Made by a program: the position numbers and the translations under genes
Shown: positions 35,518-43,930 of the stretch, piece after piece
Layout of the letters: each line of letters opens with the position of its first letter
Numbering within the stretch: position 1 is the stretch's first letter
Notes under the pieces: generated by a model
Told to the model about the DNA's origin: nothing
Database searches by the model: none
The model's input: the letters and a program-made list of their open reading frames with translations, nothing else
Source of the DNA: Amycolatopsis tolypomycina
GTDB lineage: Bacteria; Actinomycetota; Actinomycetes; Mycobacteriales; Pseudonocardiaceae
Assembly: GCF_900105945.1 (NCBI RefSeq)
Contig: NZ_FNSO01000004.1
Coordinates: 2,232,001 to 2,296,000, forward strand
Reading direction: 5' to 3'
DNA length: 64,000 bases

Positions 35518-35538
35518 GTTTCAGGTTGGAACTGGAAC
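35518..35538. promoter_or_regulatory. 21-bp palindrome, likely ROK operator, copy 2
   Basis: GTTTCAG-N7-CTGGAAC, 65 bases before the class III aminotransferase start. It matches the copy at 34248-34268 in both arms and partly in the spacer (G-Y-T-S-G-A-A). It should place the aminotransferase-kinase-HAD operon under the ROK regulator. Confidence 0.7.
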
Positions 35539-35603
35539 GAATCGTGTTATGGCCGGTCCGGCCGCGACCGCCAGCGGCCGCACGAGACGTGAAGGTGACG
35601 CCG

Positions 35604-36944
35604 ATGACTTCGACGGTGAGCCGGGCAGTCGCCGGCTACCCCAACCGGTTCGACCCCGCGGTGCTCGGGGAGCTCCCGGAATCCCTGCGGGAGACCATCC
35701 GCCGCCGCGACGCGGTGCTCGGGCCCGGGTACACGCTGATCTACCGGGAACCGGTCGAGTTCGTCGCCGGGCACGGCGCGCACCTGATCGACCGCGACGG
35801 CTACGACTACCTGGACGCGTACAACAACGTCCCGTGTGTGGGGCACGCCCATCCGCACGTGGCCGAGGCGGTGGCCCGCCAGGTGGCGACGGTCAACACC
35901 AACACGCGCTACGTCGAGGAGTCGCTGGTCGCCTACGCCGAGCGGTTGCTCGCCACCTTCCCCGAAGGACTGAGCAGGCTGAGTCTCGCCTGCAGTGGTT
36001 CGGAGGCGAACGACCTCGCGGTGCGGGTGGCGAAGTTCCACACCGGCGGGACCGGGATCATCGTGACCCGGTGGGCCTACCACGGCATCACCGGCGAGGT
36101 CGCGAGCTTCTCGCCGACGCTGGGCGCGGGGTCGCCGCTGGGGCCGAACGTCCGCGTCGTCGACCCGCCCGACCCGCGGCTCGCCGCGCCCGGGGTGTCC
36201 CTCGCCGAGCACATGCGGGCCCAGGTCCGCGCCGCGATCGACGACCTCGAGCGCCACGGGTTCCGGCTCGCGGCCTTGATCACCGACAGCGCGTACTCCA
36301 GCGACGGGATCTTCACCGACCCGGTCGGGTACTTCCCGGGCATGGTGGAGGAAGTCCGCGCGGCCGGCGGCGTCCACATCGCCGACGAGGTGCAGGCGGG
36401 CTTCGCCCGGCTGGGGGAGACGATGTGGGGCTTCGAGCGCCACGGCGTGCTCCCGGACATCGTCACCCTGGGCAAGCCGATGGGCAACGGGATGCCGATC
36501 TCCGGCGTCGTGTTCCGCCCCGAGGTCTCCGCCGAGTTCGGCCGGAGTGTCCGCTACTTCAACACCTTCGGCGGCAGCTCGATCCCGGTGGCCGCCGGTG
36601 CCGCGGTCCTCGACGTCTTCGAGGAGGAGAACGTCCGGCAGCGCGTGCTCGAGAACGGCACCGCGCTCCGGAAGGGACTCGAAGAGATCACCCGGGGCTC
36701 CGCGCACGTCGCCGAAGTCCGCGGCAGCGGCCTGTACGTCGGCGTGGAGATCGGCGGGGACGGGGAACCCGATCGCGCGCGGGCCGAGGACGTCATCAAC
36801 GACCTGCGCGATCGGCGGGTCCTCATCAGCGGCACGGGTCAGGCGGCGAACGTCCTGAAGATCCGCCCGCCGCTGGCGTTCACCGCCGCGGACGTGACCC
36901 GGTTCCTGGAAACCTTCGCCGAAGTCGCGAAGGTCCGGCTGTGA
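35604..36944 (+). CDS. Class III PLP aminotransferase or phospho-lyase
   Basis: A 446-residue fold-type I PLP enzyme. SGSEANDLAVRVAKF binds the cofactor phosphate, IADEVQAGFARLG holds the PLP-ring Asp, and the Schiff-base Lys is in VTLGKPMGNGMP. The family includes omega-aminotransferases and the ethanolamine-phosphate and phosphohydroxylysine phospho-lyases. The next gene, coupled through GTGA, encodes a hydroxylysine-kinase-like phosphotransferase, and the pair fits a kinase plus phospho-lyase route better than simple transamination. ATG 35604 has GAAGGTG upstream. Control by the ROK-type site at 35518 is likely. Confidence 0.88.
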   Translation: MTSTVSRAVAGYPNRFDPAVLGELPESLRETIRRRDAVLGPGYTLIYREPVEFVAGHGAHLIDRDGYDYLDAYNNVPCVGHAHPHVAEAVARQVATVNTNTRYVEESLVAYAERLLATFPEGLSRLSLACSGSEANDLAVRVAKFHTGGTGIIVTRWAYHGITGEVASFSPTLGAGSPLGPNVRVVDPPDPRLAAPGVSLAEHMRAQVRAAIDDLERHGFRLAALITDSAYSSDGIFTDPVGYFPGMVEEVRAAGGVHIADEVQAGFARLGETMWGFERHGVLPDIVTLGKPMGNGMPISGVVFRPEVSAEFGRSVRYFNTFGGSSIPVAAGAAVLDVFEEENVRQRVLENGTALRKGLEEITRGSAHVAEVRGSGLYVGVEIGGDGEPDRARAEDVINDLRDRRVLISGTGQAANVLKIRPPLAFTAADVTRFLETFAEVAKVRL

Positions 36945-37996
36945 GCTTCGCCGAGCGGCTCCTGGCGGAGAGCGGCCTGGCATCGCCGCACGAGCCCGTG
37001 GACGTCGCGCTCGTGAGCGCCCTCCTCGCGCGGCACTACTGCCTCGACGGAGAACTCGAGCGGGTGGCGACGGAGAAGGACGACACCTTCCGGCTCACGA
37101 CCGGCTCGGGGAACCACCTCGTGAAGGTCTCCCCGCCGGACGAACCGGTGGCCACCGTCGCGCTCCAGACCGCCGTGCTGCGCTTTCTCGAAACCGCCGC
37201 CGGGGAGCTTCCGGTCCAGCGGGTGAAGCTGACGGTGGACGGGGCCGACCACGTCCTCCTCGCGGCGCGTGACGGCCGCACCCGCGTGCTCCGCGTGCTC
37301 GGCTACGTCGAGGGCGAGGTCCTGGCGCGGACGACGGCGGAGCCGGACCAGCTCGCCCGTGCGGGTGCGGTGCTGGGCCGCGTCGACGTCGCGCTCGCGG
37401 CGTTCGGCCACCCCGCCGACCGGCGCGGGCTGGTGTGGGACCTCCGGCACTTCGCCCGGCTGGCCGGACTCGTCGAGCACGTGCCGGACCCCGGGCACCG
37501 CCGGCTGGCGGGCGAGGTCTTCGCGCTCTTCGAGGCGGCTGTCGTCCCGGCCCTCGACCACCTGGAGACGCAGGTGCTCCACGGCGACTTCAGCCCGCAC
37601 AACATCGTCGTGGACCGGCGGCACGACGAGTTCGTGACCGGGGTCATCGACTTCGGGGACACCGTGCGCAGCGCGGTGATCTTCGACCCCGCCGTGCCGC
37701 TGGCGAACCTGCTCGGCCGGACGCCGGGCAGCCCCTGGCGCGAAGCCTGCGCCTTCGCCGCCGGCTACACCGGGGTGCGGCCGGTCGCGGACCGGGAACT
37801 GCCGCTGCTCCCGATCGCCGCGCTCGCCCGGCTCACGCTGCGCGCGCTGCTGGCCGGCTGGCGCGCGCAGCGCGTCCCGGACCGGCGGGACTACCTCTTC
37901 GAACACGCCGAGGACGACTGGCTCAACGTGGCGCGCGCACTGGCCGTGCCGCTCGACGACGTCGTCGCCCACCTCACGAAAGGAACACGGCCATGA
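36941..37996 (+). CDS. APH-fold small-molecule kinase (hydroxylysine kinase-like)
   Basis: A 351-residue aminoglycoside-phosphotransferase-fold kinase. It has the catalytic loop LHGDFSPHNIVVD, the metal-binding GVIDFGDTVRSA, and the upstream lysine strand NHLVKVSPP. No resistance role is suggested: it is coupled at both ends (GTGA with the aminotransferase, ATGA with the HAD gene). In animals and bacteria hydroxylysine kinase (AGPHD1/HYKK) works with class III aminotransferase-like phospho-lyases, which matches this pair. Inference: it O-phosphorylates an amino alcohol side chain that the partner then eliminates. Confidence 0.82.
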   Translation: MSFAERLLAESGLASPHEPVDVALVSALLARHYCLDGELERVATEKDDTFRLTTGSGNHLVKVSPPDEPVATVALQTAVLRFLETAAGELPVQRVKLTVDGADHVLLAARDGRTRVLRVLGYVEGEVLARTTAEPDQLARAGAVLGRVDVALAAFGHPADRRGLVWDLRHFARLAGLVEHVPDPGHRRLAGEVFALFEAAVVPALDHLETQVLHGDFSPHNIVVDRRHDEFVTGVIDFGDTVRSAVIFDPAVPLANLLGRTPGSPWREACAFAAGYTGVRPVADRELPLLPIAALARLTLRALLAGWRAQRVPDRRDYLFEHAEDDWLNVARALAVPLDDVVAHLTKGTRP

Positions 37997-38661
37997 TCGA
38001 GTTCGAGCCCAAGTACATCACGTTCGACATGCACGGGACGCTGATCCGGTGGCACATCACGGACCTGACCCGCGAGCGGCTGGCCGACATCGTGCCGGCC
38101 GACCGGATGGCCGAAGTCCTCGACCGGTTCAAGTGGCAGCGGCTCGACGAGGTCCTGAACCCGTGGAAGCCGTTCCCGGACATCATCCACGACTCGCTGC
38201 GCAAGACCCTCGAACGCTTCGGCCTGCCGTACCGGAAGGCCGACAGCCAGGCCATCGTGGACGCGATCCCGACCTGGGGGCCCTACCCCGAGGTGCCCGA
38301 AGCGCTGCGGACGCTGGCGTCCCGCTACCCGCTGGTCATCCTCAGCAACGCCGCCGACGACCAGGTCATGAGCAACGTGGAGAAGCTCGAGGCCCCGTTC
38401 CACGCGGTCTACACCGCCGAGCAGGCCCAGGCCTACAAGCCGCGGTACCAGGCCTTCGAGTACATGCTGACGCAGCTCGGCTGCGGACCGCGGGACATCC
38501 TGCACGTCTCCGCCAGCCCGCGCTACGACCTCATGGCCGCGACCGACCTGGGCATCACGCACAAGGTCCACGTCAACCGCGGGTTCGAGCCCAGCACGCC
38601 CGGCTACGGCTACCACGAAGTCACCCTGCTCTCCCAGGTGCCTCCGCTGCTCGGCCTCTGA
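37993..38661 (+). CDS. Haloacid dehalogenase type II-like HAD hydrolase, paralogue B
   Basis: A 222-residue HAD protein. Motif I FDMHGTL has His in the Tyr/Asp position; VILSNAADD keeps the Ser-Asn pair, AYKPRY the Lys, and HVSASPRYDL the C-terminal acidic loop. It closely matches the HAD proteins at 33481 and 39509 in the opening segment (PKYITFDMHGTLI) and over the whole length. It is coupled to the kinase gene by ATGA and converges on the GntR gene with a 3-base gap. It may be a phosphatase or dehalogenase-like hydrolase in the same pathway; the substrate is not readable. Confidence 0.85.
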   Translation: MIEFEPKYITFDMHGTLIRWHITDLTRERLADIVPADRMAEVLDRFKWQRLDEVLNPWKPFPDIIHDSLRKTLERFGLPYRKADSQAIVDAIPTWGPYPEVPEALRTLASRYPLVILSNAADDQVMSNVEKLEAPFHAVYTAEQAQAYKPRYQAFEYMLTQLGCGPRDILHVSASPRYDLMAATDLGITHKVHVNRGFEPSTPGYGYHEVTLLSQVPPLLGL

Positions 38662-38664
38662 GGA

Positions 38665-39336
38665 TCAGGAACCCTGGCCGGTCTTTTCCGTGAGCGTCTG
38701 GAGGTAGTGCAGGTCGAGGGCCCGGGTGAAGGCGGCGGCGTCCCGGGCCGCCAGCGCGTGGACGATGGCCTGGTGCTCCTGCAGGAGTGAGTCTTCCGAC
38801 GGGTACCAGCGCTCGAGCCGGTTGATCGACAGGGACGACTCGGCGATCAGCGTCGAATAGGCCCGCTGGATCCGCGAGTTGCCGGACGCGGCCACCAGGG
38901 TGCTGTGGAACCGCAGGTCGAGTTCGACGACGTCCCGCCACCGGCCCGAGCGTTCCGCCGGGCCGATCTCGTCGACGATCGCCTGCAGTTCGGTCACGGT
39001 CCGCTCGAGGACGTCGTCGTCGGCGGCCAGCACCTTCTCGCCGCAGCGGGCCTCGAGGGTCTGGCGGGCCTCGTAGATCTCGGCGATGTCCTCGGGCGTG
39101 ATGTCGGTGACGAAGACGCCGCGGTTGGGGATGCGGACCAGCAGGCCTTCCTGCACCAGCCGCTGCAGTGCCTCGCGCACCGGGCCGCGCGAGACGCCCA
39201 GCTGCTTGGCGATCTCGGACTCCGACAGCGCCTGGGCCGGCTGGAGGGTGCCGCCCAGGATGTTGTTCCGGATCTGGGCGGCGATCGTGCCGGACACGGA
39301 CGGGTAGTCGATCGCCTGCAGGTTGAGGTTGTTCAT
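38665..39336 (-). CDS. GntR-family regulator, FadR subfamily
   Basis: A 223-residue repressor-type protein. The N-terminal winged helix contains ALSESEIAKQLGVSRGPVREAL and GVFVTDI; the C-terminal FCD helical domain has the metal/ligand-binding pattern ELDLRFHSTLVAASGN and EHQAIVHALAARD. ATG 39336 is preceded by AGGGGGAAACCGG; the extension to 39357 is not supported. It is divergent from the HAD-oxidoreductase-transporter operon, and the 14-bp palindrome lies between them with a second copy at 34221, so it probably controls both HAD operons. The effector is probably a carboxylate or amino acid. Confidence 0.88.
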   Translation of the reverse strand: MNNLNLQAIDYPSVSGTIAAQIRNNILGGTLQPAQALSESEIAKQLGVSRGPVREALQRLVQEGLLVRIPNRGVFVTDITPEDIAEIYEARQTLEARCGEKVLAADDDVLERTVTELQAIVDEIGPAERSGRWRDVVELDLRFHSTLVAASGNSRIQRAYSTLIAESSLSINRLERWYPSEDSLLQEHQAIVHALAARDAAAFTRALDLHYLQTLTEKTGQGS

Positions 39337-39429
39337 CCGGTTTCCCCCTGGGCGCAAAGACCCACTGTGGTCGCTCGTTCACTGACGACTGTCGACGATA
39401 CACGAGTTTAACGAACAGCGTTTACAGTG

Positions 39430-39443
39430 AACTGTTGACAGTT
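39430..39443. promoter_or_regulatory. 14-bp palindrome, likely GntR/FadR operator, copy 2
   Basis: AACTGT-TG-ACAGTT, a perfect palindrome 65 bases before the HAD start and 93 bases from the divergent GntR start. The flanks add further ACAGT motifs (TTTACAGTG, TTGCAGTG), and a weaker relative GACTGT-CG-ACGATA lies near 39386, so two-site binding is possible. Confidence 0.7.
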
Positions 39444-39508
39444 TGCAGTGACCCAGCTTACTGTCGCCTCCTGCCGGACACTTCCGCTTCACCTGGAAAG
39501 GGCTCACC

Positions 39509-40183
39509 GTGATCGACCCCGCCTTCCGGCCGAAGTACGTCTCGTTCGACTGCTACGGCACGCTCATCAACTTCCAGATCACCCCGGTCACCCGCGAGCT
39601 CGTCGGCGACCGCCTCACCCCCGAGCAGTTCGACCGGTTCGTGATCGACTTCCGCGGCTACCGGTACGACCAGGTCTGCGGGGAGTTCTACGACTACAAG
39701 CAGGTTCTCCACGACGCCTACGCCCGGACCTGCGCGAAGTGGGGCCTCGAAGTGGCCGAAGACGCCGGCGACCGGTTCTCCGACGCCGTGCTGTCGTGGG
39801 GCGCCCACGCCGACATCCCCAGCCCGCTGAAGAAGCTGGGGGAGCACTACCCGCTGGTGATCCTGTCCAACGCCAACACCCGCTACCTCGACGTGAGCGT
39901 GCCGAAGCTCGGCGCCGACTTCCATGCCGTGTACACCGCCGAGCAGGCCGGCTTCTACAAGCCCCGCTACGCCGCGTTCGAGTACCTGCTCGACCAGCTG
40001 AACACCCCGCCGGAGCAGTTCCTGCACGTGTCGTCGCACACCCGGTACGACCTGATGCCCTGCCACGACCTGGGCTTCACGAACACCGTGCTGCTCGACC
40101 GCGGCTACGACCCGCCGGCCCCGGTCTACGGCTACACGAAGGTCGACTCGCTCGACGAGCTGAACGGCCTGCTGGGGCTCTGA
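39509..40183 (+). CDS. Haloacid dehalogenase type II-like HAD hydrolase, paralogue C
   Basis: A 224-residue HAD protein and the paralogue closest to true L-2-haloacid dehalogenases: motif I FDCYGTL has the Tyr, VILSNAN the Ser-Asn pair, GFYKPRYAAFEY the Lys and downstream Tyr, and HVSSHTRYDL the acidic loop. The GTG start follows GGAAAGGG. It heads the operon HAD, amine oxidase, aldehyde dehydrogenase, ABC importer, amine oxidase. Since all three HAD genes sit in amino-compound operons, a role in that pathway is more likely than organohalide use. Confidence 0.86.
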   Translation: MIDPAFRPKYVSFDCYGTLINFQITPVTRELVGDRLTPEQFDRFVIDFRGYRYDQVCGEFYDYKQVLHDAYARTCAKWGLEVAEDAGDRFSDAVLSWGAHADIPSPLKKLGEHYPLVILSNANTRYLDVSVPKLGADFHAVYTAEQAGFYKPRYAAFEYLLDQLNTPPEQFLHVSSHTRYDLMPCHDLGFTNTVLLDRGYDPPAPVYGYTKVDSLDELNGLLGL

Positions 40184-40188
40184 AGACG

Positions 40189-41466
40189 ATGAAACTGACC
40201 TCGTACTGGCAGGACACCGCCACCCCCGGCGCGGACCACCGGCGCACGCCGGTTCCCGACCGCGTCGACGTCGCGGTCGTCGGCGGCGGGCTCACCGGGA
40301 CCTCGGCGGCCGTCGAGCTGCGCAAGCTCGGCGCCTCCGTGGCCGTGCTCGAACAGCACACCATCGGCTGGGGAGCGTCGGGCCGCAACGGCGGCATGGC
40401 CACCACGGGTCTCGCGATCGGCTTCGGAACCGCCGTCAAACGCTACGGCGCCGACCGCGCGGTCGCGATGTTCCGGACCTACAACGACGCCATCGACAGC
40501 ATCGAGAAGCTGGTCGCCGACCACGCGATCGACTGCGACTTCGCGCGCTCGGGCAAGCTGACCCTCGCCTACCGCCCGGCGCACTTCGACGCGATGGTCA
40601 AGACCCGGAAGGCCCTGAAGGACCTCGCCGGGCACGAGGTCATCACCGTCCCGAAGGCCGACCTCCACACCGAGCTCGGCTCCGACTTCTACCACGGCGC
40701 CACCGTCGACCCGCTCGCCGCGGGCCTGCACGTCGGCAAGTTCGTGCACGGCCTCGCGAAGACCGCCGACGCCCTCGGCGCGACGATCTGCGAGAACGCC
40801 GAAGTGACCACGCTGGACCGCCACCCCGGCGGTGGCCACGTCCTGCAGACCACCCGCGGCCGCGTGCACGCGGGGGAGGTGCTGATCGCCACCAGCGGCT
40901 ACACCGGCAAGGTGACGCCGTGGCTGCGGCGGCGGCTGATCCCCGTCGGCAGCTTCATCATCGTCACCGAGCCCCTCGCCCAGGACGTCGTGGACCGGAT
41001 CCTCCCGCACCGGCGGCAGGCCTCGGACAGCAAGAACCTCATCTACTACTTCCGGATCACCCCGGACAACCGGCTGCTCTTCGGCGGCCGCGCCCGGTTC
41101 GCGATGTCCAGCCCCGACTCCGACGTTCGCAGCGGGCAGATCCTCGTCAAGGCGATGACCGAGCTGTTCCCCTACCTCGCGGGCACCCGGATCGACTACA
41201 CCTGGGGCGGGCTGGTCGACCTGTCGATGGACCAGCTCGTGCACGCGGGCGAGCGCGACGGCGTCCACTACTCCGTCGGCTACAGCGGGCACGGCGTGCA
41301 GATGGCCACCTACATGGGCCAGCGGATGGCCCGGTTCATCTCCGGCGACGCGCAGGCCAACATCTGGGGCGACGTCGGGTTCCCGCCGGTGCCGGGGCAC
41401 TTCGGCCGCCCGTGGTTCCTGCCGCTGATCGGTGGCGGGGCGCGCGTGCTGGACGCGATCTCATGA
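40189..41466 (+). CDS. FAD-dependent amine oxidoreductase (gamma-glutamylputrescine oxidase-like)
   Basis: A 425-residue DAO-family flavoprotein. The ADP-binding motif is VAVVGGGLTGTSAAVEL; TIGWGASGRNGGM is the conserved block of the PuuB-like group; GYSGHGVQMATYMGQ is the C-terminal flavin segment. Enzymes of this group oxidise primary or secondary amines to aldehydes with H2O2. The next gene, an aldehyde dehydrogenase joined by ATGA, would take the aldehyde to an acid, as in PuuB-PuuC. ATG 40189 lies 6 bases after the HAD stop. The amine substrate is unknown. Confidence 0.87.
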   Translation: MKLTSYWQDTATPGADHRRTPVPDRVDVAVVGGGLTGTSAAVELRKLGASVAVLEQHTIGWGASGRNGGMATTGLAIGFGTAVKRYGADRAVAMFRTYNDAIDSIEKLVADHAIDCDFARSGKLTLAYRPAHFDAMVKTRKALKDLAGHEVITVPKADLHTELGSDFYHGATVDPLAAGLHVGKFVHGLAKTADALGATICENAEVTTLDRHPGGGHVLQTTRGRVHAGEVLIATSGYTGKVTPWLRRRLIPVGSFIIVTEPLAQDVVDRILPHRRQASDSKNLIYYFRITPDNRLLFGGRARFAMSSPDSDVRSGQILVKAMTELFPYLAGTRIDYTWGGLVDLSMDQLVHAGERDGVHYSVGYSGHGVQMATYMGQRMARFISGDAQANIWGDVGFPPVPGHFGRPWFLPLIGGGARVLDAIS

Positions 41467-42941
41467 CCGCCACGGCTCCGGTGACGGCTGCGTTCGGCCT
41501 GCCCGGCGGCGCACTGGTCGCCGGCGAGTGGCAGACCGGCGGGCTCACGTTCGCGGTGTCCGACCCCCACGACGGCAGCCGCGCCGGGTGGGTCGCGCGC
41601 AACGACGCGGCCGACGTCGACGCGGCGGTCCGGGCGGCGGCCCGCGCGGTCACCGAGCCGTGGCCGCTGTGGCAGCGCCGCGAGGCCCTCGAGGAGGCCG
41701 CCCGGCTGGTGCGCGACGAGGCACCGTGGCTGGCCGGGATCATCAGCACCGAGGGCAGCAAGACGATCGTCGAGGCCGAGCGGGAAGTGCGCCGCTGCGT
41801 CGAGACCCTGCGCCTGTCCGCGGCGGCCGGCAGCGTCCTGCGCGGCGAGGTCCTCGAATTCGCCGACACCGAGCGGGGAGCGGACAAGCGCGGCTGGTTC
41901 GTCCGCGCGCCCCTCGGCGTCATCGCGGCGATCACCCCGTTCAACGACCCGCTCAACCTCGTCGCCCACAAGGCAGGCCCCGCGCTGATCGCGGGCAACG
42001 CCGTGGTGGTGAAGCCCGCGGATGCGACGCCGCATTCGGCACTGGCCCTGGCGGAAATCCTGCTGCGGGCCGGGGTCCCGGCCGCGCGGGTCGCCGTCGT
42101 GTGCGGGGACGCGGAAACCGGGAACGCGCTCGTCACCCACCCGGGGGTCGCGGCGATCTCGTTCACCGGCGGGCCGGCCACCGCCGCCCGGATCGCCGCC
42201 GCGGCCGGGCCTCGCAAGCTGCTGATGGAGCTCGGCGGCAACAACCCGGTGCTCGTGAGCGGCACCGCCGACCTCGACACGGCCGCCGGCGCGATCGTGG
42301 CGGGCGCGTTCGGGTGCGCGGGCCAGAACTGCCTGTCCGTCCAGCGCGTCTACGCCGACGCATCGATCCACGAAGGACTGCTGGCGCGAATCACGGCCGG
42401 CACCGGCGCGCTGAAGGTCGGCCCCAAGACCAACCGGGCGACCGACGTCGGGCCGATGATCAGCGAGGCGGAAGCCGCCCGTGTCGAAGCTTGGGTGGAT
42501 GCGGCTTTGGCCGGTGGCGCGCGGGCGCATACCGGCGCCCGCCGCGAAGGCTCCTACTACCACCCGACCGTCCTCACCGACGTGCCGACGGGCGCCGACG
42601 TGCTGGTGCGCGAGGTGTTCGGCCCGGTCGTGACCGTCGTTCCGGTCGCCTCCGCCGAGGAGGCGATCGCGGCGGCAAACAGCGCCCAGGCGCTGCAAGC
42701 GGGGATCTTCACCGGAGTGCTCGACGAGGCACTGTCCACGGCGGACCGGCTGCACGCCGGCGCGGTGGTCGTCAACGGCACGAGTGACGTGCGGATCGAT
42801 TCGATGCCGTTCGGGGGATTCAAGAGTTCGGGAATCGGGCGTGAAGGCGTCCGGTTCGCGGTGGAAGCGATGAGCGAGCCCAAGTGCACGATCATCGCCG
42901 GGGGACCACCGCCTCAGTCCACAGTGAATCGCACCCAGTAG
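41463..42941 (+). CDS. NAD(P)-dependent aldehyde dehydrogenase
   Basis: A 492-residue aldehyde dehydrogenase of normal length. It has the cofactor-site segments ITPFNDPLNLVAHK and VVKPADATPHSA, the catalytic Glu in LMELGGNNP, the catalytic Cys in FGCAGQNCLSVQR, and the C-terminal MPFGGFKSSGIGREG. It should oxidise the aldehyde made by the amine oxidase just upstream (ATGA overlap). Gene order suggests an amine to aldehyde to carboxylate route fed by the ABC importer that follows. Confidence 0.92.
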   Translation: MTATAPVTAAFGLPGGALVAGEWQTGGLTFAVSDPHDGSRAGWVARNDAADVDAAVRAAARAVTEPWPLWQRREALEEAARLVRDEAPWLAGIISTEGSKTIVEAEREVRRCVETLRLSAAAGSVLRGEVLEFADTERGADKRGWFVRAPLGVIAAITPFNDPLNLVAHKAGPALIAGNAVVVKPADATPHSALALAEILLRAGVPAARVAVVCGDAETGNALVTHPGVAAISFTGGPATAARIAAAAGPRKLLMELGGNNPVLVSGTADLDTAAGAIVAGAFGCAGQNCLSVQRVYADASIHEGLLARITAGTGALKVGPKTNRATDVGPMISEAEAARVEAWVDAALAGGARAHTGARREGSYYHPTVLTDVPTGADVLVREVFGPVVTVVPVASAEEAIAAANSAQALQAGIFTGVLDEALSTADRLHAGAVVVNGTSDVRIDSMPFGGFKSSGIGREGVRFAVEAMSEPKCTIIAGGPPPQSTVNRTQ

Positions 42942-42989
42942 ACAACACCGGGCCGGGCATGTTTCGCTCGCTCGTCGAAGGAGAATCCC

Positions 42990-43922
42990 ATGCGGGTCAA
43001 GACGGCTTTGAGCGCGGTGGTCCTCACCGCCGCTGTGACGATGACAGCGTGCACCACCGAGAGCCCGGCCCCGGCGACCGGGGGTGGCGGGGCCGCCCCC
43101 ACCGAGCACACCGACGACATTTCGGTCGGCGTGCAGCCCGACCCGGCGGCGGTCGCCCTGCTGCCCGCCGCCGTGAAGGCCAAGGGCACCCTGGTCGCCG
43201 CGGAGGACCTGACCAGCCCGCCGACCACCTTCATGGCGTCGGACAACAAGACCCCGATCGGGTTCAACCCGGACATCGCCCGGCTGATCGCGGCCAAGCT
43301 CGGCCTGAAGCTGGAGATCAAGAACGTCAAGTTCGACGTCATCATCCCGGGCCTGCAGGGCAACCGCTACGACCTCACGGTGTCGACCATGGGGACCTCG
43401 GCCGAGCGGCTGAAGGTCCTCGACATGATCGACTACCTGACGAACGGCTCCACGGTCGCCACGGCACACGGCAACCCCAAGCACCTGAGCATGGACTCGC
43501 TGTGCGGTGCCACTCTCGGCGTGCAGTCCGGCACCACCCAGGAACTCAAGTGGCTGCCGAAGCTGAACCAGGAAAACTGCGTGAGCAAGGGGAAAGACCC
43601 GATCAAGGCCGTCGCGCTGCCGAGCGTCAGCGACGCGCTGACCCAGGTCGCCTCCCGGCGCATCGACGGCGTCTTCTACGACGCGACCTCGCTCAACTGG
43701 GCCAAGGCCAAGCAGCCGAACGCCTTCGACGTCCTGCAGCCGGTGCTGAACCCGTTGCCGGTGGCCATCGCCCTGAACCTCGACTCGCCGCTCACTCCCG
43801 CCGTGCAGGCCGCGCTGCAGTCGGTCATCGACAGCCCGAAGTACGCCGAAGCGTTGTCCCGCTGGGGCTTCGACGGCCTGGGCGTCAAGACGGCCGCCCG
43901 CTCCAAGCCGCAGCCGAAGTGA
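42990..43922 (+). CDS. Polar amino acid-type ABC transporter substrate-binding lipoprotein
   Basis: A 310-residue binding protein of the glutamine/polar amino acid family. A lipoprotein signal ends at Cys21 (TMTACTTE). The bilobed-domain pattern follows: PIGFNPDIARLIAAKLGLKL, VKFDVIIPGLQGNRYDLTVSTMGTSAER and ALPSVSDALTQVASRRIDGVFYD. It should capture the nitrogen compound degraded by the operon and deliver it to the permease just downstream. A short 48-base gap separates it from the aldehyde dehydrogenase gene. Confidence 0.92.
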   Translation: MRVKTALSAVVLTAAVTMTACTTESPAPATGGGGAAPTEHTDDISVGVQPDPAAVALLPAAVKAKGTLVAAEDLTSPPTTFMASDNKTPIGFNPDIARLIAAKLGLKLEIKNVKFDVIIPGLQGNRYDLTVSTMGTSAERLKVLDMIDYLTNGSTVATAHGNPKHLSMDSLCGATLGVQSGTTQELKWLPKLNQENCVSKGKDPIKAVALPSVSDALTQVASRRIDGVFYDATSLNWAKAKQPNAFDVLQPVLNPLPVAIALNLDSPLTPAVQAALQSVIDSPKYAEALSRWGFDGLGVKTAARSKPQPK

Positions 43923-43930
43923 GGGAACCG

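Noticed and set aside
36941..37996. APH-fold kinase as an aminoglycoside resistance gene
   Set aside because: It is translationally coupled to a class III PLP enzyme and an HAD gene in a catabolic operon; the fold alone does not imply resistance.
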